Positions 43,960 through 53,540 of a stretch of DNA of 64,000 bases are shown here, piece by piece. The DNA comes from Dipteris shenzhenensis (taxonomy: Eukaryota > Polypodiophyta > Polypodiopsida > Gleicheniales). The stretch's first letter is position 1, and the number at the start of each line of letters is the position of its first letter. A program made the translations under genes and the position numbers. The DNA lies in the NCBI GenBank assembly GCA_047967505.1, contig CM106538.1; one strand, given 5' to 3'. The notes below the pieces were generated by a model, which saw nothing but the letters and a program-made list of their open reading frames with translations, did no database searches and was not told the origin of the DNA.

Positions 43960-45973
43960 ATGCCGATAGAGGGACAATGCCACCTCCAGCCCGGTGGCAA
44001 ATCAAACAAGCTGGTTTGCTTGTTGTGTTATGGCCAGCTTCACGACAACAAGAAGCCCAGGTTCTCAAAAAACAACAAGCAAATGGCTGAGCCACAAAAA
44101 AACACTAGGACTCTCAATAAATTCGAAGAGCGGCTTATTTCAATTAGAATACCTTTAGCGCAGATCTAGCAATTGATGTATGAAGGGCAACTGGGATTGC
44201 ACGGCAGCATCGTTAATGTTTTCGCAGATGTTGATAGGGCCCAACAAGTCCTTCCTCGCTTCATTGCTAATAGTGCGACAGTCACAATCGCAATCAAATG
44301 GCGTATGCAATATAAACACAACTACATCAGCCGTTTGGTGCATCCAACCTTGATAATGCGTGCACTGTAAGAAATTCTACACACGCCTCTTTACTTGTTG
44401 CAAAACAATGTTTAAAAAAACCAAGCATGGCTCGAGCACATTTATAGTCTCCAATTTGATGGAGAGGATCCCCAACTAGTGACGGCAAACACCTATGATA
44501 GCCCAACGCATATAGATGACGTAACGGACACTCTTATTCATGGCATTTACACAACCCAACAAGTTATTGATTTTGAGAATGGCCCAATAGTCGTGCGACT
44601 TCGGAGGGGTTCTCCCCACTCAGCCTCTTCAAAGACGAACATTGTGAATAACTAGCTTTCCCAACTCTCATTTTTGGGTGCCCTCATGGGTATAACATAC
44701 CTACAAGAACAAATTATTAGGATATAGTCAAATGGGAATTGCAAAATGAGGATTGGCATTTCGCGATGTCGATCGAGAACTTGTTCTTTGAGACAATGAA
44801 AGGACTGGGGTGCGGCATGTCTTGTCATCTATGTGGTACGCATGAGGAAAGGGCAGCCATAGGGAAGGAGACTTGAGGCAAGAACTGGCATGGTGGACAC
44901 AAACATCAAGAGACTATTACAATCCAGAATAGGTTTTCATGACTTCGTCTGCCTTAGGACATCTGTCGACTACAAGCTATGATTCAAGCGAAATCTTTTT
45001 ACCATGGTGCGATAGCTTGGGCCACCAACGTTCTTTGTCACTTTGTCTGCGGCAAACGATGGGAGCCAGTGCTACGGTGCCTTCAAAAGTTGAAAAATAG
45101 TAGCTTCCGCGCAGGCATCAATCAAGACGGTTGCAATGTACAGGAGCTAGCCAGGTCTCTGTCATGACAGCACAATACTATACACAAGTTCAAAGCTTTG
45201 AAGACATTGTTACGACATGATGATACCATTCTGGGCATAATATTGGATTTCTTCTTTGTGACAGAGTTGCAAAGTAGAGATAGCCAGTATGATCATGGTT
45301 TAATATGGGTTGACGATGCACCCAATTGTAAAAATTGTAGTGACAGCAGCATAGAACAATTCATCGGCAAATACATCGCAACAAACAACAACAAACTCAA
45401 CATTGACCAAAAGGATCTGCAAACCCATAAGCATAGGCAAACTTGCAGGAGAAAAAAAAGAGAATGCAGATTTGGGTTTCCACGACCGCCTATGCGGCAA
45501 ACAAATATCCTTAGGCCCCTACCCAGCGAAGTGGACAAGACCTTGCACAGACTAAACTACATAAAAGTTAAGATGGCTTTGCGGAACACGTCAAGCACTG
45601 CACTCACAATCGATGCTTTCCTTCAAACAATACCAATGTCTGAACCAGAATACAAACTCATTATTAGAAGCAGTCTTTTCCAAGCCAAAGTCTTCATCAA
45701 AAGAGAGCTACAGGACATTTACACAAATAATTTCAATCCCTCTTTGACAAAACTCTTGGGAGCGAACACTGACATCTAGTTCATTTTGAACCCCCACAGC
45801 GTAGCATCTTACTGCACATCCTACATGACAAAGATTGACAAAGAGACAAGTGAGGCTGTAAAGTCAGTGATGGGCCAAAGATTTAGAGAAAATGTTCCCG
45901 CAGATGAACGTGTTTGCAAAAGTTAAGGGGGGGAGTAAATGCCCCAGGAGGTGGTGGGGAAAGAGGAGGCAAG
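43960..45973 (+). pseudogene. Helitron DUF6570-like and Rep region
   Basis: KLVCLLCYGQLHDNKKPRFS and LNKFEERLISIRIPLAQI, then QLMYEGQLGLHGSIVNVFAD match the cysteine-containing N-terminal module common in Helitron proteins. 45198-45779 is a long open part of the Rep domain: FFVTELQSRDSQYDHGLIWV, CRFGFPRPPM, IIRSSLFQAKVFIKRELQDI, then SYMTKIDKETSEAV downstream. The HUH motif of Rep reads YDH here, with tyrosine replacing the first histidine, which should abolish metal binding. Numerous stops lie between the open pieces. Confidence 0.85.
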
Positions 45974-45978
45974 TGGGG

Positions 45979-46149
45979 TGTGGGGTTAAAGGTCACTGTG
46001 CCTTAACCCCAGTTATGTACAATACTCAAACACATATATAAATGAATGAAAAAGAAGATTAGGGTGGTTCTGCACCCACCAAACTTGTGTTGCTCTCTGT
46101 CTCTCTCTCTCTCCTTCTTCCATTCTTGCTTCCGTTGAGAGCACTCTCA
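45979..46149 (+). repeat. 5' LTR of copia element D
   Basis: 171 bp, TGTGGGGTTAAAGG to GAGAGCACTCTCA. It contains TATATAAA (46034-46041) and a CT-rich stretch. It has 15 bp more than the 3' LTR (AATGAAAAAGAAGATT region). Confidence 0.95.
46034..46041 (+). promoter_or_regulatory. TATA-like box in the copia 5' LTR
   Basis: TATATAAA about 110 nt before the LTR end, preserved in the 3' LTR. Confidence 0.6.
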
Positions 46150-46151
46150 AC

Positions 46152-46163
46152 TGGTATCAGAGC
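46152..46163 (+). other. Primer binding site of copia element D
   Basis: TGGTATCAGAGC two bases after the LTR end, complementary to initiator tRNA-Met. Confidence 0.92.
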
Positions 46164-46892
46164 TCGGGTGATCTAGCTGAGCGTGCGTGAATGCTTGGAA
46201 GCTCAGCAGCTCTATGGGAGGAAGGAGAAGCTTTGTGGGAAGCTTTGTGGGTGACTTACTTGCATCCAAGTGTGCAGAGACCTTGGAGGAACCTTTGGAA
46301 AAGTCACTTTGGCTTTACGAAGTGGTTTTGAGAGCCTGTTAAGAGCTTTCAAAGAAAAAGTCGTTTTTTGAGCTTTTCCTTGTTCTGTTCGATAACAGAG
46401 ACTCCATATTGACTTGTAGAGGCAACTATTGCTTGCTTTTGGTGTCCACTTCACTTCAGGAGCTTGGAAACACCTTCATTCTTGAATCTGGGATCATTTA
46501 AGTGGATTCCTGAGTCACTGTATCAGTTCCTGCGTTTTTTGCCTGGGTGTTGGAACTCAAGTTTGGAGCAACCATTTGCAGATCTGTCAGTTCCGGTGGA
46601 CTCAGGAGGTCCTAAAACTTCTATGTTGCTCATCATTCGCACTCCGGTGGAGTTTACAGATAGCTCTGTTTCCAAAAACGTTTTTCAGTCCGTGTGTTGG
46701 ACCCAGTGATTGAGGCCACGGTTTCCAAAACCGTCTGTCCCATTGCGTTCCGGATGCCCAAAAACCCCTACCTATCAGTTCTTGCATGATTCGCTGGAGG
46801 ATTTTCAGAGTTATAGATCTCTGTGTATTCGATTTCGTCTCTCTGTTATGCATTTTTCATACTAAGGTTTTGAAACCTTAGATTTATGCCAC
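46164..46892 (+). other. Leader of copia element D
   Basis: No coding frame resembling gag is seen. The missing first part of gag is not recoverable here, so a deletion probably joins the leader to mid-gag. Confidence 0.5.
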
Positions 46893-49800
46893 ATGGCAGT
46901 TAAACCCTTGGCAGGTATTGAAGCTAAGCCTGCGGATATGTCTGAGGATGATTGGAATGAGTTGGATGCATTAGCAAAGTCTACTATTAGACTTCATCTT
47001 GTAGAGTCAGTTTATTTCATAGTAGTAACTACGGAAGATTTGTGGAAGAAACTGTGTGCCACCTATGAGAAGGAAACTGCCTCTAATAAAGTTTACCTCA
47101 TGAAGAGGTTGTTTGAGCTGCAGATGAAGGAAGGGGTCTCCATTGCTTCTCATTTGAATGAATTCAATATTATTTTCAGCCAGCTTCAGGCTCAGAAAAT
47201 GAATTTTGATGCGGAGACTAAGGCAATATTTCTCTTATGTTCATTGCCATCCTCATGGGATACCTTCCGTACAGCTGTCAGTAACTCTGCACCTGGTGGA
47301 GTACTGAAATTTGATGATGTTGTGGGTAGCTTGTTGGCCGAGGAGATTAGACGGAAGTCTATGGATGGCAACAAGCAGGATGCAGCCTTAAATGTGCAAA
47401 GGGGCAGATCACAGTTCAGGGGGAAGTCCCAAGAAAGAGGGAAGTCTCGTAGCAAATCCAGGGCACGGAACATTGAGTGTTACCATTGTGGCAAGAAGGG
47501 CCATATGAAAAAGGATTGCTACAAGCTGAAAAGAGAGCAAAAGGATAAGAAAAAGAATGCAAATTGGGGTGCAAATCAAAAGGAAGAGAGTCCAAGGGAG
47601 GACAAAGGAAAAGTGAAGATCAAGGAGATCAATGTAGTCACACATGATAGTGACAATGATGTTCTCTTCATGTCTAGTTTATCTGCAGAGTTGCTTAGCA
47701 CTTCAGATGATGCATATTCCCAGGATTGGATTTTGGATTCTGGTGCTTCATTCCATGTTACTCCCCATAGGGAATGGTTCTCCACTTATGATAGTGGAAA
47801 GACAGGTTGTGTGCATCTTGGAAATGACTATGCATGTGACATAGTGGGAGCAGGTGACATAAAGTTTTCTTTTGCAAATGGGTCTGCATTTGTTTTGAAA
47901 CATGTGAGACATGTGCCTAAGCTGACCAAGAGTCTTCTTTCAGTGGGTCAGCTAGATGATGCTGGTTTTCACACTACTTTTGGCTTTCAGAGTTGGAAAA
48001 TTCAGAAGGGCTCTATGCTTTTGGCCAGGGGTGCCAAGTGTGGGACTTTGTATCCCTTACATGTATCAGGGGTATTTGATCATGTTGTTGCAATAACCGA
48101 GCAGCCAAGCACTTCTTTGTGGCATTGCAGGTTGGGGCACATGAGCCAGAATGGAATGAAACTCTTATGCCATTTGGGTTATGTACCGCATTTGAGTTTC
48201 TCTGATTTTGAATTTTGTGAGCACTGTCTCTATGGGAAGCAGACTAAATCAGCCCATAAAAGAAGGGGAAAGAAAGAGTTTGAAATGCTTGATTTGGTGC
48301 ATTCAGACGTATGTGGTCCCATGCCTACACGGTCATTAGGCAGGGCTGAATACTATGTGACATTCATTGATGATGCAACTAGGAAAGTGTGGGCTTATGC
48401 TATAGCTCGGAAGAGTGATGTGTTCCAGGTATTTCAGAAATGGCTGGCCTTGGTTGAGAATCATTCAGGTAGAACGCTTAAATGCCTACGGACTGACAAT
48501 GGTGGAGAGTATCTCTCTCATGACTTTCAGCATTTCTGTGATACACGTGGGATTAAGAGGGAGCTCACATCCCCTCGTACTCTAGAGCAAAATCCAGTCG
48601 TAGAAAGGATGAACCGTACCATTCAAGAAAGGTTACAATGCATGCTTTCCAATGCAAGTCTTTCTGGTGGTTTTTGGGCTGAGGCAATGAAGACTGTAGT
48701 GCATGTGATCAATAGATCACCTAGTAAGAGTTTGGATGGTGGTATTCTTGAAGAGGCATGGAGTGGCAAGAAGCCCTCTTACTCTCATTTGCGTATATTT
48801 GGGTGTGAGGCATATGCACATGTGCCAAAAGAGCTTCGAAAGAAGCTAGATCCTAAGTCTAGGAAATGCATCTTTCTGGGTTATGGTGAAAGTGGAGAGA
48901 TGGGCTATCGTCTCTGGGATCCAGAAGCAAAGAAGATCATATGCAGCCATGATGTGATCTTCAATGAGAAGAAGATGCATAAGGCACCCATGAGGGATGT
49001 AGAAATGAGGAGAATCACTTTCCAGGATGTGAATCCACCTACATATGTTGATAGACAGCAAGCTGTCCATGCACCAAATGTGCAAGAAGTGGCACTATAT
49101 GTGGATGATATGCTATTGGCTAGCAAGAATACTTATGAGCTAGATGCATTAAAGGCCAAGCTGCATGAGGCCTTTGATATGAAGGATTTGGGACTTGCAG
49201 GTCATATTCTTGGTATGCGCATCATGCGTGATCGGAGTAGGAAACTCCTTTGGCTTTCACAAAAAGAGTATGTTACAAAAGTATTGCAGCGTTTCAATAT
49301 GGAGGGGGGGAAGTCAGTGAGTACTCCATTGCCTCCATATGTGAAACTGAGTCATACAGATAGTCCCAAATCAGATGAGGAAAGGGCCATGATGGCCAAG
49401 GTTCCTTATGCATCAGCAGTTGGGAGTCTTATGTATGCTATGATAGCTACTAGACTAGACATTGCATTTGCAGTGGGAGTTGTTAGCCGATATATGGCTA
49501 ATCCAGGAAAGAGGCATTGGGAGGCAGTTACGTGCATCATGAGGTACATGAAGGGTACCAAGGAGATGTGCATCTACTTTGGTAAAGGAGACATGCATGT
49601 TCTTGGGTACACAGATTCAAACTATGCAGGGCATGTGGATAGTAGGAGATCCACTTCTGGTTATGTGTTCACCTTTGCAGGTGGTGCAGTGTCGTGGATG
49701 TCTCGTGCACAGAAGTGCGTGGCTTTGTCTACCATAGAGGCTGAGTATGTTGCAGCCACAGAGGGTTGCAAGGAGGCTATATGGCTTGATCGGCTAGTGG

Positions 49801-50057
49801 GAGATTTGGGGATTCATACAGGTGTACCGACATTGCATAGTGATTCCATGAGTGCTATTCAGCTAGCACGGAATCTGGTCTTTCATGCAAAGACCAAACA
49901 CATTGAGGTCAGGTACCATTTCATCAGGGAGGTACTTGAGGACAAGCGCATAGAGCTTGTCAAGGTTCATACAGATGATAACCCTGCAGATATGCTGACG
50001 AAGAGTCTGCCTAGTCAGCGGTTTGAGTATTGTCGTGTATTGATGGGCATTGGATAG
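46893..50057 (+). CDS. Copia gag-pol with an in-frame deletion in reverse transcriptase
   Basis: 1054 codons; intact copia polyproteins are usually about 1300-1400. Gag starts late, at a point equal to the ADMSEDDWNELDALAKSTIR segment. A zinc knuckle CYHCGKKGHMKKDC (about 195-208) is followed by protease (WILDSGASFHVT), pre-integrase (LWHCRLGHMSQNGMKLL), integrase with TDNGGEY and the LEQNPVVERMNRTIQ end, and the C-terminal CIFLGYGESGEMGYRLWD. At about residue 733 (nt 49090) the integrase tail NVQEV runs directly into ALYVDDMLLASKN, so the N-terminal half of RT, including the first catalytic aspartate motif, is absent without breaking the frame. RNase H (YTDSNYAGHVDSRRSTSGY) is complete. The product could package and integrate but not copy DNA. 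Confidence 0.93.
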   Translation: MAVKPLAGIEAKPADMSEDDWNELDALAKSTIRLHLVESVYFIVVTTEDLWKKLCATYEKETASNKVYLMKRLFELQMKEGVSIASHLNEFNIIFSQLQAQKMNFDAETKAIFLLCSLPSSWDTFRTAVSNSAPGGVLKFDDVVGSLLAEEIRRKSMDGNKQDAALNVQRGRSQFRGKSQERGKSRSKSRARNIECYHCGKKGHMKKDCYKLKREQKDKKKNANWGANQKEESPREDKGKVKIKEINVVTHDSDNDVLFMSSLSAELLSTSDDAYSQDWILDSGASFHVTPHREWFSTYDSGKTGCVHLGNDYACDIVGAGDIKFSFANGSAFVLKHVRHVPKLTKSLLSVGQLDDAGFHTTFGFQSWKIQKGSMLLARGAKCGTLYPLHVSGVFDHVVAITEQPSTSLWHCRLGHMSQNGMKLLCHLGYVPHLSFSDFEFCEHCLYGKQTKSAHKRRGKKEFEMLDLVHSDVCGPMPTRSLGRAEYYVTFIDDATRKVWAYAIARKSDVFQVFQKWLALVENHSGRTLKCLRTDNGGEYLSHDFQHFCDTRGIKRELTSPRTLEQNPVVERMNRTIQERLQCMLSNASLSGGFWAEAMKTVVHVINRSPSKSLDGGILEEAWSGKKPSYSHLRIFGCEAYAHVPKELRKKLDPKSRKCIFLGYGESGEMGYRLWDPEAKKIICSHDVIFNEKKMHKAPMRDVEMRRITFQDVNPPTYVDRQQAVHAPNVQEVALYVDDMLLASKNTYELDALKAKLHEAFDMKDLGLAGHILGMRIMRDRSRKLLWLSQKEYVTKVLQRFNMEGGKSVSTPLPPYVKLSHTDSPKSDEERAMMAKVPYASAVGSLMYAMIATRLDIAFAVGVVSRYMANPGKRHWEAVTCIMRYMKGTKEMCIYFGKGDMHVLGYTDSNYAGHVDSRRSTSGYVFTFAGGAVSWMSRAQKCVALSTIEAEYVAATEGCKEAIWLDRLVGDLGIHTGVPTLHSDSMSAIQLARNLVFHAKTKHIEVRYHFIREVLEDKRIELVKVHTDDNPADMLTKSLPSQRFEYCRVLMGIG

Positions 50058-50099
50058 TATGTTCACTGGTTGTTCTCCCTTAAAGGCACATTGTCCTTT

Positions 50100-50109
50100 A
50101 AGTGGGAGG
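50100..50109 (+). other. Polypurine tract of copia element D
   Basis: AAGTGGGAGG one base before the 3' LTR. Confidence 0.8.
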
Positions 50110-50110
50110 T

Positions 50111-50266
50111 TGTGGGGTTAAAGGTCACTGTGCCTTAACCCCAGTTATGTACAATACTCAAACACATATATAAATGAAGGGTGGTTCTGCACCCACCAAA
50201 CTTGTGTTGCTCTCTATCTCTCTCTCTTTCCTTCTTCCATTCTTGCTTCCGTTGAGAGCACTCTCA
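50111..50266 (+). repeat. 3' LTR of copia element D
   Basis: 156 bp, TGTGGGGTTAAAGG to GAGCACTCTCA, followed by the target duplication TGGGG. Confidence 0.95.
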
Positions 50267-50271
50267 TGGGG

Positions 50272-52371
50272 ACCAAGGGGCAATGCAATTCTCAACACGC
50301 AACACATAAGTGCACAACCGACTGTCTACTTATGCCTTTCACTTCCACCGACAACTTCGTTGAGTGAATTCGTGTACATAAATACAAAGCTGATCGAGAA
50401 CAAGATGCTCCTGCTAAAGCACCGCGCTCAACTAGAGATGCTACACCTAGATGACATCATCAAAAAATACACCACCAAGCAAACAACCTTACGCGATGTA
50501 TGCTTGGCTTCATTTGCGAGCGGCTACATGGTAAAAAATGGAAGCACTAAGAAAAGAAAAAGATATAGAATAATACGCTTCAATATTATAACAAAGTGAA
50601 AGAACCTGAAAACCATCATAGGGAACTTTGCTTGTTGTACTTACCATTTCAAATGAACATGCATTGGACAACACATTCCAAACTTGGAAAGACATGTACG
50701 AACAACACTGACAGCTTATTGATTTTGATCGAGCGATGTCCAATAAGTTTGCTATTGTTCCAACAACATTAAGCACCTCCTCCAGATCCACGAGCAAAAA
50801 CCAAACTAAACTTTCTGGTGATAAATATGACTTTGGGCTTGACATGGACTCTTGAAAGAAGACGAAAGACAAGAACATGCTTCAACATTTCAAACAAATA
50901 GCTTTAGCGAATGACAGATACTATGAACAACTGAGAAAAATGAACCCTAATCAACGAATCATTTTGGACGACATCATGCTAAGGAAAAGAACAGATCCAA
51001 GTGAGCAGGTGCACCTGTTCATATCAGGCAACACAGGAGGAGGGAAAACATTTGTTGCGACATCAGTAGCGGAGGCATTACGGCCTCACTACTCGCACAA
51101 ATCTACCTCGGATGTTGACTTGCCAAAAATCTTGTTTTTGCTGGCCTACACTGGCAAAGCAGCGTGAGCAATTAATGGAAGCACAATACACGTAACACTC
51201 CATCTACCTTTGTTAACAAGTTCGTATACAAGTCTTTCTACAAAGAAGCTACAAATATTGGCTACACAATACAAAGACGTCGAGGCGATCTTAATAGACG
51301 AGATATCTTTGGTTGGAATAAATACATTCCTTGCAGGGGGCATGCGAATGAGAGAGATAAAAAAATACCATTGCAAGCCCTTCGGTGGAGAGGATGTCCT
51401 GCTATGTGGCGACCTTTGCCAAGCAAGCCTAATCAAAATCCCTACATTTTCGTTGAACAAGCGGCAAGCACACCAATGCTGGGATCATTTTGGAGAACCC
51501 ACGTCAAATTCTACGAACTGCAGTAACCAATGAGCCAAGAAAATTTAGTGTTCTTAGCAGTATTCAACAAAATAAGGACTGGAACACAAATAGAAGAAGA
51601 CATCTAGAAAGTGATCGTCACTTCCAAAGCCTTGCACAAAAGAATGACGTCCCACACTTGTTTTCACCAACAATGCGAAGGACAAACACAATGTAGCCGT
51701 CTTTGAAAGCCTGGATGCCTTTCCACACATTCTCGAGGCAACTGATGTCAGGCATAGGACTTGTAGCAAAACAGCTAGTCTATACAGCCAACTGCCTGGA
51801 ATGATCATGAAATATGCTCAGGAAACCTTGATATCAATGATGGTATCGTGAATGGGGCTGATGGCATTTTCAAGAACTCGAACATGTCATGAAATCATCT
51901 ATTGTCTAGATAGAATTGAATGACAAAAAGGCAGGTGCAAGAGCGCGTTACGAATACAAAAAAATATACGATAACAATAAGCCAACATCATGGACACTAA
52001 TACTATGCATTGCTTGCGAAGTCCAGATTGGCAACAACCAACTAAACACAATTACTAGGAAACAATTTCTGATCCAACCTGCAGAAGCTAGAAGAACAAT
52101 TCACCGATCACAGGGCCTGACATTGGAATCCCTTGCACTCAACCCAACAATAATAAGCACACATGGTCTGGTGTACATAGCAATGTCGAGAGTTCGCAAC
52201 CCAATAAATCTGTACGTCATTTCAAAACTAGAGAGCAAGCATTTAAAAGTAGACGCACAGGTCCTACAAGAACTTTTGAGATTACGAGCAAAGAGCACTT
52301 GGCAATTCAAACAATTGGATTTTGCCAAAAACGACCACCACGAAAAAACATTGCAAAGCTTGAACACATGA
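50272..52371 (+). pseudogene. Helitron PIF1-type helicase region
   Basis: 50285-50600 is the piece between Rep and helicase (NTQHISAQPTVYLCLSLPPT, EFVYINTKLIENKMLLLKH). The helicase then shows Walker A as ISGNTGGGKT (50877-51167 frame), Walker B as AILIDEISLVG, motif III as LLCGDLCQ, and later motifs ARRTIHRSQGLTLESLALNP and GLVYIAMSRVRNPINLYVIS. Stops and frame changes near 50600-50876, 51165, 51530 and 51700-51915 make it a pseudogene. In an active Helitron this domain unwinds DNA during rolling-circle transposition. Confidence 0.88.
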
Positions 52372-52398
52372 TCATTTCAACTTCATCAGGAGGACATA

Positions 52399-52947
52399 AT
52401 GGGCTCCAGAAGCATCCTTGCGGCGACGACCATCTTGCGCTTGCCAGAAACACATATGCAAATACATCCCACAATGGATTTGTCATTTTTCAACATATGC
52501 TCGACATCAAAAGGACTAGGCCTAGCAACTTTTTACCGAGATGACCTGATATCGATCAAACACAAAGAAAGCTTCGAAGAAGGGTGTGAATGCATGCTTC
52601 TGGTCTTCTTGACAAATACAAAAGATAAGTTGGCGGTTCTAAACACATACATATCACCAAAAACAAAAACAGAAGCATTGCTTCAAAGTATTGTCAAAAT
52701 GCTAAGGGAAATTCTGCAAGGGGCAACGGCATATGTTGTGGTTGACTTCAACATCGACTACAATTCAGACAGAACCCCAGCAATGAGATTGAAAGAACTG
52801 TTACAAAACCACGAGATGCGACAATGGATTTTCAAAAGCACAACAATACACAGGTCTATCATTGATCACATATGGACAAACTCGAAACAAGAGAACTCAA
52901 TAAATGGAACTAGTCTGACCATTCACTACTCTATACAACAAGATTGA
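52399..52947 (+). pseudogene. Endonuclease/exonuclease/phosphatase-like domain following the Helitron helicase
   Basis: 182 open codons. ILRLPETHMQ (catalytic Glu region), GLATFYRDDLISIKHKESFE, LAVLNTYISPKT, AYVVVDFNIDYNSDRT (Asp/Asn motif) and STTIHRSIIDHIWTN match the EEP fold of AP endonucleases and LINE endonucleases. It begins 27 nt after the helicase stop, in the order known for Helentron-type elements. The final SDH-type histidine motif is not clear, so the domain is probably truncated. A LINE endonuclease inserted by chance is the alternative, but the fit to the helicase end favours a fusion. Confidence 0.75.
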
Positions 52948-53540
52948 ACCAGGTTCAATTGGCCTGCCCTGTAGTTTTTCTGTCAGGACATGATGTTCTC
53001 TCAGGTACGGAGCACTAGTGGGGGTTTTGTTACTGGAAATGTCTCACATGCATGCACAAGCGAGAGGCGGATCGGGCGACATGTGGAACGGTGCATGTGA
53101 GAGTTATCCCGCAAAAGGGAACTCAAAAATAAAGCCCCTAAAAATAAAATTTTCTCTTTGGTTGGAGTCCTTCACTAAAAGACCTGCAAACGGAAGGCCA
53201 ACAATACAAGCATAAAATAAAACAAGAGGCATAGGGTGTCGGGCGCACTGCCCTCAGAAAAATAGGTTTTTCTGCTCGCATCTCTCTAAAGAGGGAGATG
53301 GGGCAAGAAGGGAGAGGAGAGGGAGACAAGGGGCGAGGCGAGACCGAGTGGAGGGAGAGAGGGTGGGACTCGAGGGAGGAAATTCTACTTTTCTAAGGTT
53401 AAAACTTAAAATCAATTTAATTAACGACAAAACAATGCTTTCCTCGAGAGAAAGAAAACTCCAACTTGGGAGATTAACAACAAACGATCGACCAATTCCC
53501 CAAACAAAGGACCAAACAACAACTACATATACCCAAATCA
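52948..53540. other. Spacer between the Helitron and the PPR gene
   Basis: Purine-rich (GAGAGG-type) around 53280-53370. It may hold the promoter and 5' untranslated region of the PPR gene; no clear TATA box. Confidence 0.4.

Larger units (their letters stand above)
45979..50266 (+). mobile_element. Ty1/copia element D with short LTRs, young, internally deleted
   Basis: LTRs are 45979-46149 and 50111-50266. The target duplication TGGGG is at 45974-45978 and 50267-50271. It carries a primer site for tRNA-Met at 46152-46163 and a polypurine tract at 50100-50109. The LTRs differ by a 15-bp indel and about two substitutions, so the insertion is recent. It interrupts the Helitron between Rep and helicase. 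It has one open frame (46893-50057) that lacks the N-terminus of gag and the first half of reverse transcriptase. Confidence 0.95.
43960..52947 (+). mobile_element. Decayed Helitron with Rep, helicase and endonuclease regions
   Basis: Read on the plus strand and broken by many stops. Order: a zinc-finger/DUF6570-like start (43960), the Helitron-like Rep region (about 44560-45900), an insertion of a copia element (45979-50266), the segment between Rep and helicase (50272-50600), a PIF1-type helicase (50877-52371), and an endonuclease/exonuclease/phosphatase (EEP) domain (52399-52947). The exact ends are not defined; Helitrons make no target duplication. Without the copia insert it is about 4.7 kb. 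Confidence 0.85.

Noticed and set aside
44173-44343. Independent small genes in the 44-kb region
   Set aside because: They are open pieces of one decayed Helitron reading frame.
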